NCBI RefSeq assembly: GCF_004119495.1
Contig: NZ_NRQU01000056.1
Coordinates: forward strand, 1-32,015
Direction of reading: 5' to 3'
Length of the DNA: 32,015 bases
Origin: Flavobacterium sp. YO12
GTDB taxonomy: Bacteria; Bacteroidota; Bacteroidia; Flavobacteriales; Flavobacteriaceae
The position numbers and the translations under genes were made by a program. The notes below the pieces were generated by a model. That model saw only the letters and a list, made by a program, of their open reading frames with translations. It did not search any database and was not told the DNA's origin. Below are positions 8,621 through 15,426 of this stretch, one piece after another. Position 1 is the stretch's first letter. The number at the start of each line of letters is the position of its first letter.

Positions 8621-9094
8621 ATGAAGAATGTTTTGCTTGTAATGCTCTTTTTGTACAGCGGTTTATTGATTGCTCAGAATGGATTGTCTGAAAACAAGAT
8701 TGTGACACCGCCAGAAAAAGTGTTGTTTACTTTTCAAAAGGAATATCCAAATAAAGAAGCAGTTTGGTCACTCAATTATGTTGGAGATGATGATGATGAA
8801 ATTAGATATGAAGCTAAATTTAATACTGATAAGAATATTAAAGCTCTTGCGATTTATGATAATTTAGGAATACTAAAAGCATTTGAACAGCAAATTCCGT
8901 TAAGTCAATTGCCGTTGAAGGCACAAAACTATCTGAAGAAAAATTATCAGTCAAAAGCAATAAAAGAAATTGCGGTAGTTGTAGACTATAAAAATGTAAC
9001 GACCTATGAAGTTGGAGTAGAAAAAGAGCGAAAATTTTATGATCTTGTTTTTGATAAAAACGGAGGTTTTGATGTGAGCATCGAAAAAAACTAA
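8621..9094 (+). CDS. Secreted PepSY-like (BLIP-like fold) small protein
   Basis: A 157-residue protein with a Sec signal peptide (about 1-18, LLIAQ cleavage region). The mature part carries two copies of a pattern that resembles PepSY-like/BLIP-like domains: VLFTFQKEYPNKEAVWSL...YEAKF and AQNYLKKNYQSKAIKEI...YEVGV. Members of this group are periplasmic or exported small proteins often found near two-component genes in Bacteroidota; their biochemical role is mostly unknown. It starts 92 bases after the LytTR gene, in the same direction, and a strong terminator follows, so it may be a co-transcribed accessory or a target of the pair. Confidence 0.7.
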   Translation: MKNVLLVMLFLYSGLLIAQNGLSENKIVTPPEKVLFTFQKEYPNKEAVWSLNYVGDDDDEIRYEAKFNTDKNIKALAIYDNLGILKAFEQQIPLSQLPLKAQNYLKKNYQSKAIKEIAVVVDYKNVTTYEVGVEKERKFYDLVFDKNGGFDVSIEKN

Positions 9095-9132
9095 AATGTT
9101 TACTTACTAATTCAATTATATTTAGAACGACA

Positions 9133-9172
9133 AACCCGATAAGATTTTAAAGCTTATCGGGTTTTGTTTTTT
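9133..9172 (+). terminator. Strong intrinsic terminator after the PepSY-like gene
   Basis: A perfect 11-bp stem (AACCCGATAAG at 9133-9143, CTTATCGGGTT at 9153-9163) with a 9-base loop is followed by a T-rich run on the plus strand. It separates the LytST/PepSY genes from the convergent SDR gene. Confidence 0.9.
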
Positions 9173-9226
9173 AGATTAATTAAAAGACTGAACAGTTTTA
9201 CAATTAATTTAGAGTTGTGAGTTAAA

Positions 9227-9991
9227 CTACAAATTCATACCGCCAGAAACCTCAATTCGTTGTGCGTTTACCCAGCGTGCCTCCTCGGTGCATAAAAAAG
9301 CAACTACTGCGCCAATATCGTCCGGCAGACCAACTCTTCCTAAAGCCGTTACGCTCGCTATATTTTTATTTAATTGCTCGTTATCACGAACCGCGCCGCC
9401 GCCAAAATCGGTTTCTATAGCACCGGGAGCGACCACATTTACTTTAATTTTTCTTTCGCCTAATTCTTTCGCCTGATACTTAGTTAAGGTTTCAACGGCC
9501 CCTTTCATAGATGCGTATGCTGCATAACCAGGAAATGAAAATCTTGTTAAGCCAGTTGAAATATTTACGATTCCGCCTCCGTCGTTCATTATATTCAGTG
9601 CTTTTTGAGTTAAGAAAAAAGGACCTTTAAACTGAATATTGGTCAATTGATCAAATTCAGCTTCTGTTGTGCCAATAAATGAATTGTGAATTCCAATTCC
9701 AGCATTGTTTACCAAGAAATCAAATTGATCAGTTTTGAAAGTGCTTTTTAAAGCAGTCTGTACTTCTTTAAAAAAAGCATCAAAACTTGCATTATCTGCA
9801 ACGTTTAGTTGAAGAGAAGCAGCTTTTTGACCTAAATTTTCGATTTCTTTTACAACCAAGTCAGCTTCATCTTTTTTGCTGTTGTAAGTTATAATTACAT
9901 CGATTCCTTTTTTTGCAATTGCGATTGCCATGTTTTTTCCTAAACCTCTGCTTCCGCCTGTAACCAAAGCTATTTTTGTTTGTATTGCCAT
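9227..9991 (-). CDS. SDR-family NAD(P)-dependent oxidoreductase
   Basis: A 254-residue classical short-chain dehydrogenase. The cofactor motif is TGGSRGLGKNMA, NNAGIG is present, and the catalytic Ser and YxxxK motif appear in NISTGL and YAASMKGA. The C-terminal GG is also typical. The ATG at 9991 is the start: an in-frame TTG at 10021 overlaps a promoter -7 element (10019-10026), so it would lie upstream of the transcript start. The substrate is unknown. The AraC-type gene lies upstream on the same strand and may control it. Confidence 0.92.
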   Translation of the reverse strand: MAIQTKIALVTGGSRGLGKNMAIAIAKKGIDVIITYNSKKDEADLVVKEIENLGQKAASLQLNVADNASFDAFFKEVQTALKSTFKTDQFDFLVNNAGIGIHNSFIGTTEAEFDQLTNIQFKGPFFLTQKALNIMNDGGGIVNISTGLTRFSFPGYAAYASMKGAVETLTKYQAKELGERKIKVNVVAPGAIETDFGGGAVRDNEQLNKNIASVTALGRVGLPDDIGAVVAFLCTEEARWVNAQRIEVSGGMNL

Positions 9992-10018
9992 TTTTATATT
10001 TGTTTTAAATTGATACTG

Positions 10019-10026
10019 CAAAGATA
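10019..10026 (-). promoter_or_regulatory. Promoter -7 element of the SDR gene
   Basis: The minus strand reads TATCTTTG, an exact match to the Bacteroidota -7 consensus TAnnTTTG, 27 bases before the chosen ATG. No clear -33 TTTG is seen at the ideal spacing, so the element is moderately supported. Confidence 0.5.
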
Positions 10027-10140
10027 GGAGCGGGGCAGATTTGGAGAATTGTAAATATCAAATCGATGTTTGCAAAATTCAAATCAAAAAAGTAATTTCT
10101 AATTTTTTAAGTTCCAAACTTGAAACGTGAAACACAACAA

Positions 10141-11064
10141 CTAACTCCTAAAAGCCAAAGGCGTTAAAGAAGTTTGCTTTTTAAAGAAATTAGAAAAATG
10201 AGCTAATTCTTCAAAACCAAGCGAATAGGCAATTTCAGAAACATTCCAGTCTGTTTGTTTTAAAAGGATTTTGGCTTCGTTTGTTAATCGCGTACTGATT
10301 AATTCAGTTGTGGTTTTTCCTGTGCTTTCTTTTAAAACCTTATTTAAATGATTTACATGTACAGATAGTCGTGCGGCAAAGTCTTTTGCAGTTCTTAACT
10401 CTAATCGTTGATGCGGGGATTCTATAGGAAATTGCCTTTCTAATAATTCAGCAAATAATGACGAAACTCGTGCAGCAGAATTGTGCTTAGAATAAAGAGC
10501 CGAAATGGGTTGTAATTTTTGACCAAAATGAATCAATTCAGCAACATAATTTCGGATTAAATCATATTTGTAAATATAATCAGAGTTGATTTCTTTTTGT
10601 ATTTTGTTGAAAATCAATTCAGCTTCTGAAACTTCTTCGTCTGAAAGCTGAAAAATAGGATAACCGTCTGAAGCAAAAATTGGAAGTTCGTCAAGATCAA
10701 TTCCACTTTTGTTTTTAGATAGAAATTCGCTGGTAAAAACACAAAACTGTCCTGATTGATTGGTGTCTTGTGGAAGGTAATTGTATGGAATTTTGGGTGT
10801 TGCAAATAATAAACCCTGTTTTTCGATATCGATTATTTTGTCGGCATATTCAGCCCTGTTATTCCCTTTTATTAAACTTATTTTGTAATAAGCTCTTCTG
10901 TCATAAGGCATAACCGATTTTCCCTGCAAACGTTCTAAAAGTTCTTTAATGTCAAAAACATTAAAATGTCCAATTTCTTTTTGAATATCATTTGGCAGCA
11001 GCGAAGCAGGATTCACATTTGAACCTTCGGTAATATCCTGATAAAATGAATCTAGGGTTTTCAT
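10141..11064 (-). CDS. AraC-family transcriptional regulator
   Basis: A 307-residue regulator with a C-terminal pair of helix-turn-helix motifs of the AraC/XylS type: DFAARLSVHVNHLNKVLKES, then WNVSEIAYSLGFEELAHFSNFFKK, ending TSLTPLAFR. The N-terminal part (about 1-170) is a cupin-like sensing region of the kind found in Flavobacterium AraC proteins. The start is ATG 11064, encoding MKTLDSFYQDITEG; a longer frame opens only with GTG at 11163 and would encode repeat DNA. It is followed on the same strand by the SDR gene 150 bp downstream. The inducer is unknown. Confidence 0.92.
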   Translation of the reverse strand: MKTLDSFYQDITEGSNVNPASLLPNDIQKEIGHFNVFDIKELLERLQGKSVMPYDRRAYYKISLIKGNNRAEYADKIIDIEKQGLLFATPKIPYNYLPQDTNQSGQFCVFTSEFLSKNKSGIDLDELPIFASDGYPIFQLSDEEVSEAELIFNKIQKEINSDYIYKYDLIRNYVAELIHFGQKLQPISALYSKHNSAARVSSLFAELLERQFPIESPHQRLELRTAKDFAARLSVHVNHLNKVLKESTGKTTTELISTRLTNEAKILLKQTDWNVSEIAYSLGFEELAHFSNFFKKQTSLTPLAFRS

Positions 11065-11114
11065 ATCGTGATGAATTGCGAAATTCAAATATACGAAAAA
11101 TAAGTTTCGTGAAC

Positions 11115-11201
11115 TTAACCGCGAAGAGCGCAAGGTTTTTCGCAAGGTTCGCAAAACATACACGCATTTTATGTCATTTCGAGGAACGAGAAATCACACG
11201 C
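11115..11201. repeat. Two dispersed-type intergenic repeats
   Basis: Two elements lie side by side. The first (about 11115-11156) is made of GCGAAGAGCGCAAGG / TTCGCAAGGTTCGCAAA units. The second (about 11171-11201) contains GTCATTTCGAGGAACGAG followed by AAATCACACGCG, an imperfect dyad. Both resemble short families I recall being scattered in Flavobacterium intergenic regions. Multiplicity cannot be shown from this window. Confidence 0.5.
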
Positions 11202-11234
11202 GGGATTGGGGAAAGATTAAAAATTACTGAATAA

Positions 11235-11795
11235 TTAAAAAAGACTTCCCTGTACAAACTCAGGTTCTGGATTACTTCCAAAAGGAAAAGCATCAATTAC
11301 AAAAAACTGTTTTGCTTTTGGATCAAATTCTCTAAGAACAATCTCATTACATTCAAATTGAAGATCAATTTCTGTAAATAGTTCAGAAGCAATTTTAAGA
11401 TTTTCTGGAGTTAATCTTCTTCCTATTGATAAATGCGGATTATCACTTTTCTTAAGATTTAATGACTTTAATGTTTCATGAATTTTTTTCATGATGGGCA
11501 CAAGATTGTTTTTTGAATCTTTGGTTACGCCAATAAAAAAAGCACCGCTATTTGGGAAAGAATCAAAATGATCTAATGATACTTTAAAAGGCGTAAAAGT
11601 GTCAGAAATTTTAGAAAGCTTTTGTTTGATTGAATCCAATTGAGATTCATCAATTTTGAATTCGCAAATTGTAATGTGCGCTTCAGAATTACAGCTGTTA
11701 TACCATTCGATTTTACTTCTTAAAAAGTCTTTTAACTTTTTAACGGGCTCAATTATTGATTTAGAATAAAATACAACTGAATACGTTTTTTCCAT
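11235..11795 (-). CDS. 2H phosphoesterase (LigT / 2'-5' RNA ligase-like)
   Basis: A 186-residue protein with the two signature motifs of the 2H superfamily: H40-I-T42-I in SEAHITICEF and H121-L-S123-I in NPHLSIGRRL, about 80 residues apart as expected. Family members cleave or form 2',5' or cyclic phosphodiester bonds on RNA or small nucleotides. The substrate here is unknown. The gene lies 25 bases after a receiver-like gene on the same strand, so the two may be co-transcribed. ATG at 11795 is the natural start, as the beta-strand KTYSVVFYS begins at once. Confidence 0.85.
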   Translation of the reverse strand: MEKTYSVVFYSKSIIEPVKKLKDFLRSKIEWYNSCNSEAHITICEFKIDESQLDSIKQKLSKISDTFTPFKVSLDHFDSFPNSGAFFIGVTKDSKNNLVPIMKKIHETLKSLNLKKSDNPHLSIGRRLTPENLKIASELFTEIDLQFECNEIVLREFDPKAKQFFVIDAFPFGSNPEPEFVQGSLF

Positions 11796-11820
11796 TTTGA
11801 GGCTTTAAATTATTACAAAT

Positions 11821-12135
11821 TTATAGCTTTCCTTTTAAATGTAATCGATGGAGAATTTCAGATTTTAATAAACCGCTTCCTCCTCCAAAATGCTCAATTA
11901 CTTCAACTTCGGGTTGTTTTTTTAAGCAAAAAGAAGTGAATTCTTTCTCGATATGGTTTTCGATTCCAGAACTTAAAAGTACAATGTCGATTTTGTGATT
12001 TAGAAAGTACTCCTGAGCTTCTTTTTCATTATTGAAGGCGATAGCATTCCAATTTTCATCGGCATTTACGAGACGAAGCAAAATAGCTAGAATTTCTTCG
12101 TTTTTACCCAAAAGCAAGAATTCGAGAGTTTTCAT
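11821..12135 (-). CDS. Degenerate receiver-like protein
   Basis: A 104-residue protein laid out like a short receiver domain: strand LEFLLLGKNEE, then a helix, then strand KIDIVLLSSGIE, and later VEVIEHFGGG. The active-site residues are gone. The acidic pair after strand 1 is replaced by GKN, and the phosphoacceptor Asp position is Ser55 in DIVLLSSG. It would therefore be a pseudo-receiver, if it is one at all. It precedes the 2H phosphoesterase gene by 25 bases. I assign no function; the call rests on pattern only. Confidence 0.55.
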   Translation of the reverse strand: MKTLEFLLLGKNEEILAILLRLVNADENWNAIAFNNEKEAQEYFLNHKIDIVLLSSGIENHIEKEFTSFCLKKQPEVEVIEHFGGGSGLLKSEILHRLHLKGKL

Positions 12136-12264
12136 AATCTTTTATTTAGATAACAAATTTACGAGTATAAAGGTAATGGTAACTTAATCTAGGACAAGAA
12201 ATCAGCTTGTATATTAGTTTATTACGTATTTTTTATTTAGAATTCGTACTTATTTTTAATTACA

Positions 12265-12283
12265 ACATTGTGAAGCACAATGT
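12265..12283. promoter_or_regulatory. Palindrome, candidate operator
   Basis: ACATTGTG-AAG-CACAATGT is a perfect inverted repeat with a 3-base centre. It lies just upstream of a TTTG at 12291 and the small plus-strand reading frame. Its use as a binding site is inference. Confidence 0.4.
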
Positions 12284-12326
12284 ACTAGGATTTGTTAACA
12301 TAAAAATAACGTAAAATAGTACAAAA

Positions 12327-12482
12327 ATGAGGAAACCCGTAATGAAATCTGAAAAGACGGCTGTAGATTTGTCTTATAGAAATACCAAGATTATTTTTTA
12401 TTTTTCTATGATTAAACTGTTTTTGGAGAAACTTTTTAAAGGAAAATTAAGCACATTCATTTGTGTGGACTGCATTGTATAA
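12327..12482 (+). CDS. Possible small protein, 51 residues
   Basis: ATG at 12327 opens a 51-codon frame beginning MRKPVMKSEK and ending FICVDCIV, with a hydrophobic/basic middle (IIFYFSMIKLFLEKLFKGK). It resembles nothing I recognise. The only support is that it lies between a palindrome and a well-formed plus-strand terminator 35 bases after its stop. It could instead be part of a non-coding RNA. Confidence 0.25.
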   Translation: MRKPVMKSEKTAVDLSYRNTKIIFYFSMIKLFLEKLFKGKLSTFICVDCIV

Positions 12483-12516
12483 ATTTGCAATAATACAATA
12501 CTGTATAATTTTCTTA

Positions 12517-12566
12517 AGGTTTTTAGATTTGGTTATTTAGTTAATCATATCTAAAAACCTTTTTTT
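12517..12566 (+). terminator. Intrinsic terminator on the plus strand
   Basis: AGGTTTTTAGAT (12517-12528) pairs perfectly with ATCTAAAAACCT (12549-12560), followed by a T run to 12566. The T run is on the plus strand, although the adjacent esterase gene ends from the other side. The minus-strand tail (TTAAGAAAATT) is a weak terminator. Confidence 0.75.
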
Positions 12567-12567
12567 A

Positions 12568-13509
12568 TTAAAGCAGTCCATTGCTTTTAAGCCATTCTGC
12601 GCAGTCTTTAGTCCAATATTTACTAGTGTCTTGTACGCCTAATCCAAAACCATGTCCTCCTTTTTCGTATAAATGTAACTCTGCTGCAACATTATTCTTT
12701 TTAAGGGCTAAATAATAATTAATACTGTTTTCTGGTAATACTGATTTGTCATCTGTAGCATGAATTAAGAAAGCTGGCGGTGTTTGAGGAGTAACTTTTT
12801 TTTCATTAGAAAAAGTATTTATAAGATCCTGTGAAGGATTATTTCCTAATAAATTGGTTTGTGAGCCTTTGTGAGTTATTTGATTTTCCATTGAAATTAC
12901 GGGATAAATAAGAAGCGAAAAATCAGGACGTGCACTTGTTTTAAAAGAGGATTCGTATACTTTGTCATCATAATGCGTAGACAAGGTTGAAGCCAAATGC
13001 CCGCCTGCAGAAAAGCCCATTATTCCAATTTTTTTCGGATCAATATTCCATTTTGTAGCATTTTGACGTACGTAACGCATCGCTTCTTGCGCATCTTGAA
13101 GCGGACCTATATTTTTATTTTTCATTATCAAATCGCTAGGAAGACGATATTTTAATACAAAAGCTGTAATTCCTAAACTGTTGAGCCAAGCTGCTACTTT
13201 GGTTCCTTCTTTATCGATCGCCAAATGCGAATAACCGCCGCCGGGAAGAATAATTACAGCAGTATGATCAGGATTGCTTACAGCGGGAAAAAAGGCTGTA
13301 ATAGTAGGTGTTGAAACTAAGCTTGTGCTTTGAATAACTCCGTTTTTAAAATCTGGTTTTTCTTTATAATCAGAAGATTTTATTTCATCAGGAATTTGCT
13401 CCCAAAGATTTATAGTTTGATTTTGTGCCGATGTTGAAGCTAAGTTTCCAAGTATTAAAATCATAAAAAATGCAGCTTTTTTGAAATATTGTTTTTTTTT
13501 GCTTTTCAC
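12568..13509 (-). CDS. Secreted alpha/beta-hydrolase, carbohydrate esterase-like
   Basis: A 313-residue esterase with a Sec signal peptide (about 1-28, ending STSAQ; no lipobox). The fold is alpha/beta-hydrolase of the acetyl-xylan/feruloyl (BD-FAE-like) esterase type: oxyanion region ILPGGGYSHLA, nucleophile motif GFSAGG, acid residue in HATDDKSV and catalytic His in GGHGFGLG. The start is GTG at 13509, because it supplies the basic n-region KSKKKQYFKK; the next ATG, at 13464, would leave too short a signal. Beside galacturonate genes it plausibly removes acetyl or other esters from pectin before hydrolysis. It is divergent from the transporter genes. The substrate is inferred. Confidence 0.85.
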   Translation of the reverse strand: MKSKKKQYFKKAAFFMILILGNLASTSAQNQTINLWEQIPDEIKSSDYKEKPDFKNGVIQSTSLVSTPTITAFFPAVSNPDHTAVIILPGGGYSHLAIDKEGTKVAAWLNSLGITAFVLKYRLPSDLIMKNKNIGPLQDAQEAMRYVRQNATKWNIDPKKIGIMGFSAGGHLASTLSTHYDDKVYESSFKTSARPDFSLLIYPVISMENQITHKGSQTNLLGNNPSQDLINTFSNEKKVTPQTPPAFLIHATDDKSVLPENSINYYLALKKNNVAAELHLYEKGGHGFGLGVQDTSKYWTKDCAEWLKSNGLL

Positions 13510-13759
13510 GGTAAATAGAGTTGTTTAGGATTAATTTTAAGAGAACAGACAGATTAAGAATGTTAAATTTCATCAAAACTTAAATAATTAAAACCAAAAT
13601 TGAAACATTCTGTTTTTCAGCGGACAATTTTGATGCCAAAAACAGGTTATTTTTGCATGCTCGCAATTAACAAATATATTGTTTAATATTTAATTTAGTA
13701 GTCATTTTTTTAAGTGATGTGTTTATTTATGCGACAAATATAAATTTTTATATAATTTA

Positions 13760-13790
13760 TTTGGAATATAAAGATTTAAAACTATATTTG
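13760..13790 (+). promoter_or_regulatory. Promoter of the uronate transport/catabolism operon
   Basis: TTTG at 13760-13763, a 19-base spacer and TATATTTG at 13783-13790 match the Bacteroidota consensus exactly in sequence and spacing. The predicted start of transcription falls inside the operator that follows, leaving a leader of about 110 bases. Confidence 0.8.
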
Positions 13791-13804
13791 TGCAATCGAT
13801 TACA
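13791..13804. promoter_or_regulatory. LacI-type operator, site 1
   Basis: TGCAATCGATTACA is a near-perfect palindrome with the CG centre typical of LacI-family sites. It starts on the base after the -7 element, so a bound repressor would cover the transcription start. Matching sites stand at 16815, 26430 and (weaker) 26266. Confidence 0.8.
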
Positions 13805-13900
13805 TTATTTTCGTTTGTTTGTTTTGGATTCTTGATTTTGATCTTTCGAATTTTACTTAATAGTGTGTTGATTTTCCAAAAAACTTTATAACTATAATAA

Positions 13901-13948
13901 GCCGTTACCATGAATCAAACCGATGCCGTTACCGTAAATCAAACCGTC
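13901..13948 (+). repeat. 24-bp tandem duplication over the start codon
   Basis: The unit beginning GCCGTTACC and containing AATCAAACC occurs twice in a row (13901-13924 and 13925-13948), differing at a few bases. The first copy contains the ATG, the second encodes AVTVNQTV. The duplication is in frame and adds residues to the transporter's N-terminus. Confidence 0.7.
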
Positions 13949-15379
13949 AAATCCTCAGGAAAATATCGTTGGAGCATATGTGCGCTGCTATTTTTTGCAA
14001 CGACCATTAATTATTTAGATCGCCAAGTTCTATCGTTAACATGGAGCGATTTTATAGCTCCTGAATTTCACTGGACAAATAATGATTACGGAAATATTAC
14101 AGCATTGTTTTCTATTTTTTATGCTGTTTCTCTTTTGTTTGCAGGACGATTTGTAGATTGGCTTGATACAAAAAAAGGATTTCTTTGGGCAATTGGTATT
14201 TGGTCTGTAGGAGCTTGTTTGCATGCATTTTGCGGTATCGCAACTTCAGGAATTATAACTGGTAATTGGTTCGTAGGGTTTCACGGCTCAAAAGAAATAA
14301 TCAGTACAATAAATGACACTGCGCTGGTAATCAACGTGAGTGTGGCTTTGTTTATTTTTGCCCGCTTTGTCTTAGCAGTTGGTGAGGCAGGAAATTTTCC
14401 TGCAGCGATTAAAACTACAGCAGAATATTTCCCTAAAAAAGACCGAGCATTTTCAACAAGTATTTTTAATGCGGGTGCAACTGTAGGTGCTTTAGCAGCT
14501 CCGATTACCATTCCATTTATTGCAAAATCATTTGGTTGGGAAATGTCTTTTATCATCATTGGTGCTTTAGGATTTGTGTGGATGGGATTTTGGGTTTTTA
14601 TGTATGATAAACCAGAAAGACATCCAAGAGTAAGTGCAGAGGAATTAGCTTATATTCAGCAAGATGATATTGCAGACAGTAAATTAGAAGGTTATGTACC
14701 GGAAACAACTTCAAAAGTTTCTTTTGTAGACTGCTTTAAATACAAACAAACTTGGGCTTTTGCTTTTGGTAAATTTATGACAGATGGTGTTTGGTGGTTT
14801 TTCTTGTTCTGGACGCCTGCTTATTTAAGCTCTGTTTACGGAATGGATTCTACAGAAGCAGCATTACCATTATTTGTATTGTATATGATTACATTATTGT
14901 CAATTATTGGCGGATGGCTTCCAACTTATTTTGTTGAAAAGAAAGGAATGAATCCTTATGAAGGAAGAATGAGAGCAATGTTGATTTTTGCCTTTTTTCC
15001 TCTATTGGCTTTGATTGCACAGCCTTTAGGATATATCAGCTACTGGGTTCCAGTTGTAATTATCGGAATTGCAGGTGCGGCGCATCAATCTTGGTCGGCT
15101 AATATTTTTACGACTGTTGGAGATATGTTTCCTAAAAAAGCGATTGCAACTATTACAGGAATTGGAGGTTTAGCAGGTGGAGTTGGATCGACTTTAATTA
15201 ATAAAGGTTCGGGAGTTTTATTTGATCATGCTAAAGAAACGAATATGGTTTTTATGGGCTTTAAAGGTATTGAAGCGGGATATTTTATAATCTTTTCAAT
15301 TTGTGCAGTTTGTTATTTAACTGGCTGGATTGTAATGAAATCGCTTGTTCCAAAATACAGTCCAATTACAAATCTCTAA
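13910..15379 (+). CDS. MFS hexuronate transporter (ExuT-like), copy 1
   Basis: A 489-residue inner-membrane permease of the anion:cation symporter family, likely importing galacturonate or glucuronate with protons. Twelve hydrophobic segments are visible. Family hallmarks are KYRWSICALLFFATTINYLDRQVLS at TM1, the GRFVDWLDTKKG loop after TM2, and RFVLAVGEAGNFPAAIKTTAEYFPKKDRA at TM4. A second-half counterpart reads AAHQSWSANIFTTVGDMFPKKAIATITG. It has an insertion of about 40 residues near 105-150 compared with copy 2. It is the first gene of the operon, directly under the operator-controlled promoter. The exact uronate (monomer or deoxy-ketouronate) cannot be told. Confidence 0.92.
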   Translation: MNQTDAVTVNQTVKSSGKYRWSICALLFFATTINYLDRQVLSLTWSDFIAPEFHWTNNDYGNITALFSIFYAVSLLFAGRFVDWLDTKKGFLWAIGIWSVGACLHAFCGIATSGIITGNWFVGFHGSKEIISTINDTALVINVSVALFIFARFVLAVGEAGNFPAAIKTTAEYFPKKDRAFSTSIFNAGATVGALAAPITIPFIAKSFGWEMSFIIIGALGFVWMGFWVFMYDKPERHPRVSAEELAYIQQDDIADSKLEGYVPETTSKVSFVDCFKYKQTWAFAFGKFMTDGVWWFFLFWTPAYLSSVYGMDSTEAALPLFVLYMITLLSIIGGWLPTYFVEKKGMNPYEGRMRAMLIFAFFPLLALIAQPLGYISYWVPVVIIGIAGAAHQSWSANIFTTVGDMFPKKAIATITGIGGLAGGVGSTLINKGSGVLFDHAKETNMVFMGFKGIEAGYFIIFSICAVCYLTGWIVMKSLVPKYSPITNL

Positions 15380-15426
15380 CCAAGATTTTTTAAAACTAAC
15401 TAACCAACCTAAACCAAAAGCTAATC

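Larger units (their letters stand above)
12136..12567. other. 432-bp gap with signs of a plus-strand small transcript
   Basis: There is no long gene here. It holds an 8-bp-arm palindrome (12265-12283), a 51-codon plus-strand reading frame (12327-12482), a 7-bp-arm dyad (ATTGTAT/ATACAAT, 12474-12500) and a strong plus-strand terminator (12517-12566). The promoter of the receiver-like gene should lie at the left end, but no clear consensus was found. Confidence 0.5.
13510..13909. other. 400-bp divergent control region, esterase / uronate operon
   Basis: No convincing gene is present. The right part holds the promoter and operator of the uronate operon (13760-13804). CAAATATA at 13671 and 13735 gives TATATTTG on the minus strand, possible -7 elements for the esterase without good -33 partners. 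An imperfect dyad of A/T-rich arms lies near 13634-13658. A 62-codon minus-strand frame here crosses the promoter and is not considered real. Confidence 0.5.

Noticed and set aside
11046..11234. Plus-strand 62-codon frame between AraC and phosphoesterase genes
   Set aside because: It is encoded mostly by the intergenic repeats and overlaps the AraC gene start.
13634..13658. Imperfect A/T-rich dyad near the esterase start, possible operator
   Set aside because: One bulged base and low-complexity arms; no second copy near other genes in the window.
13723..13911. Minus-strand 62-codon frame upstream of the transporter
   Set aside because: It covers the promoter and operator of the uronate operon and has a low-complexity Lys/Asn-rich sequence.
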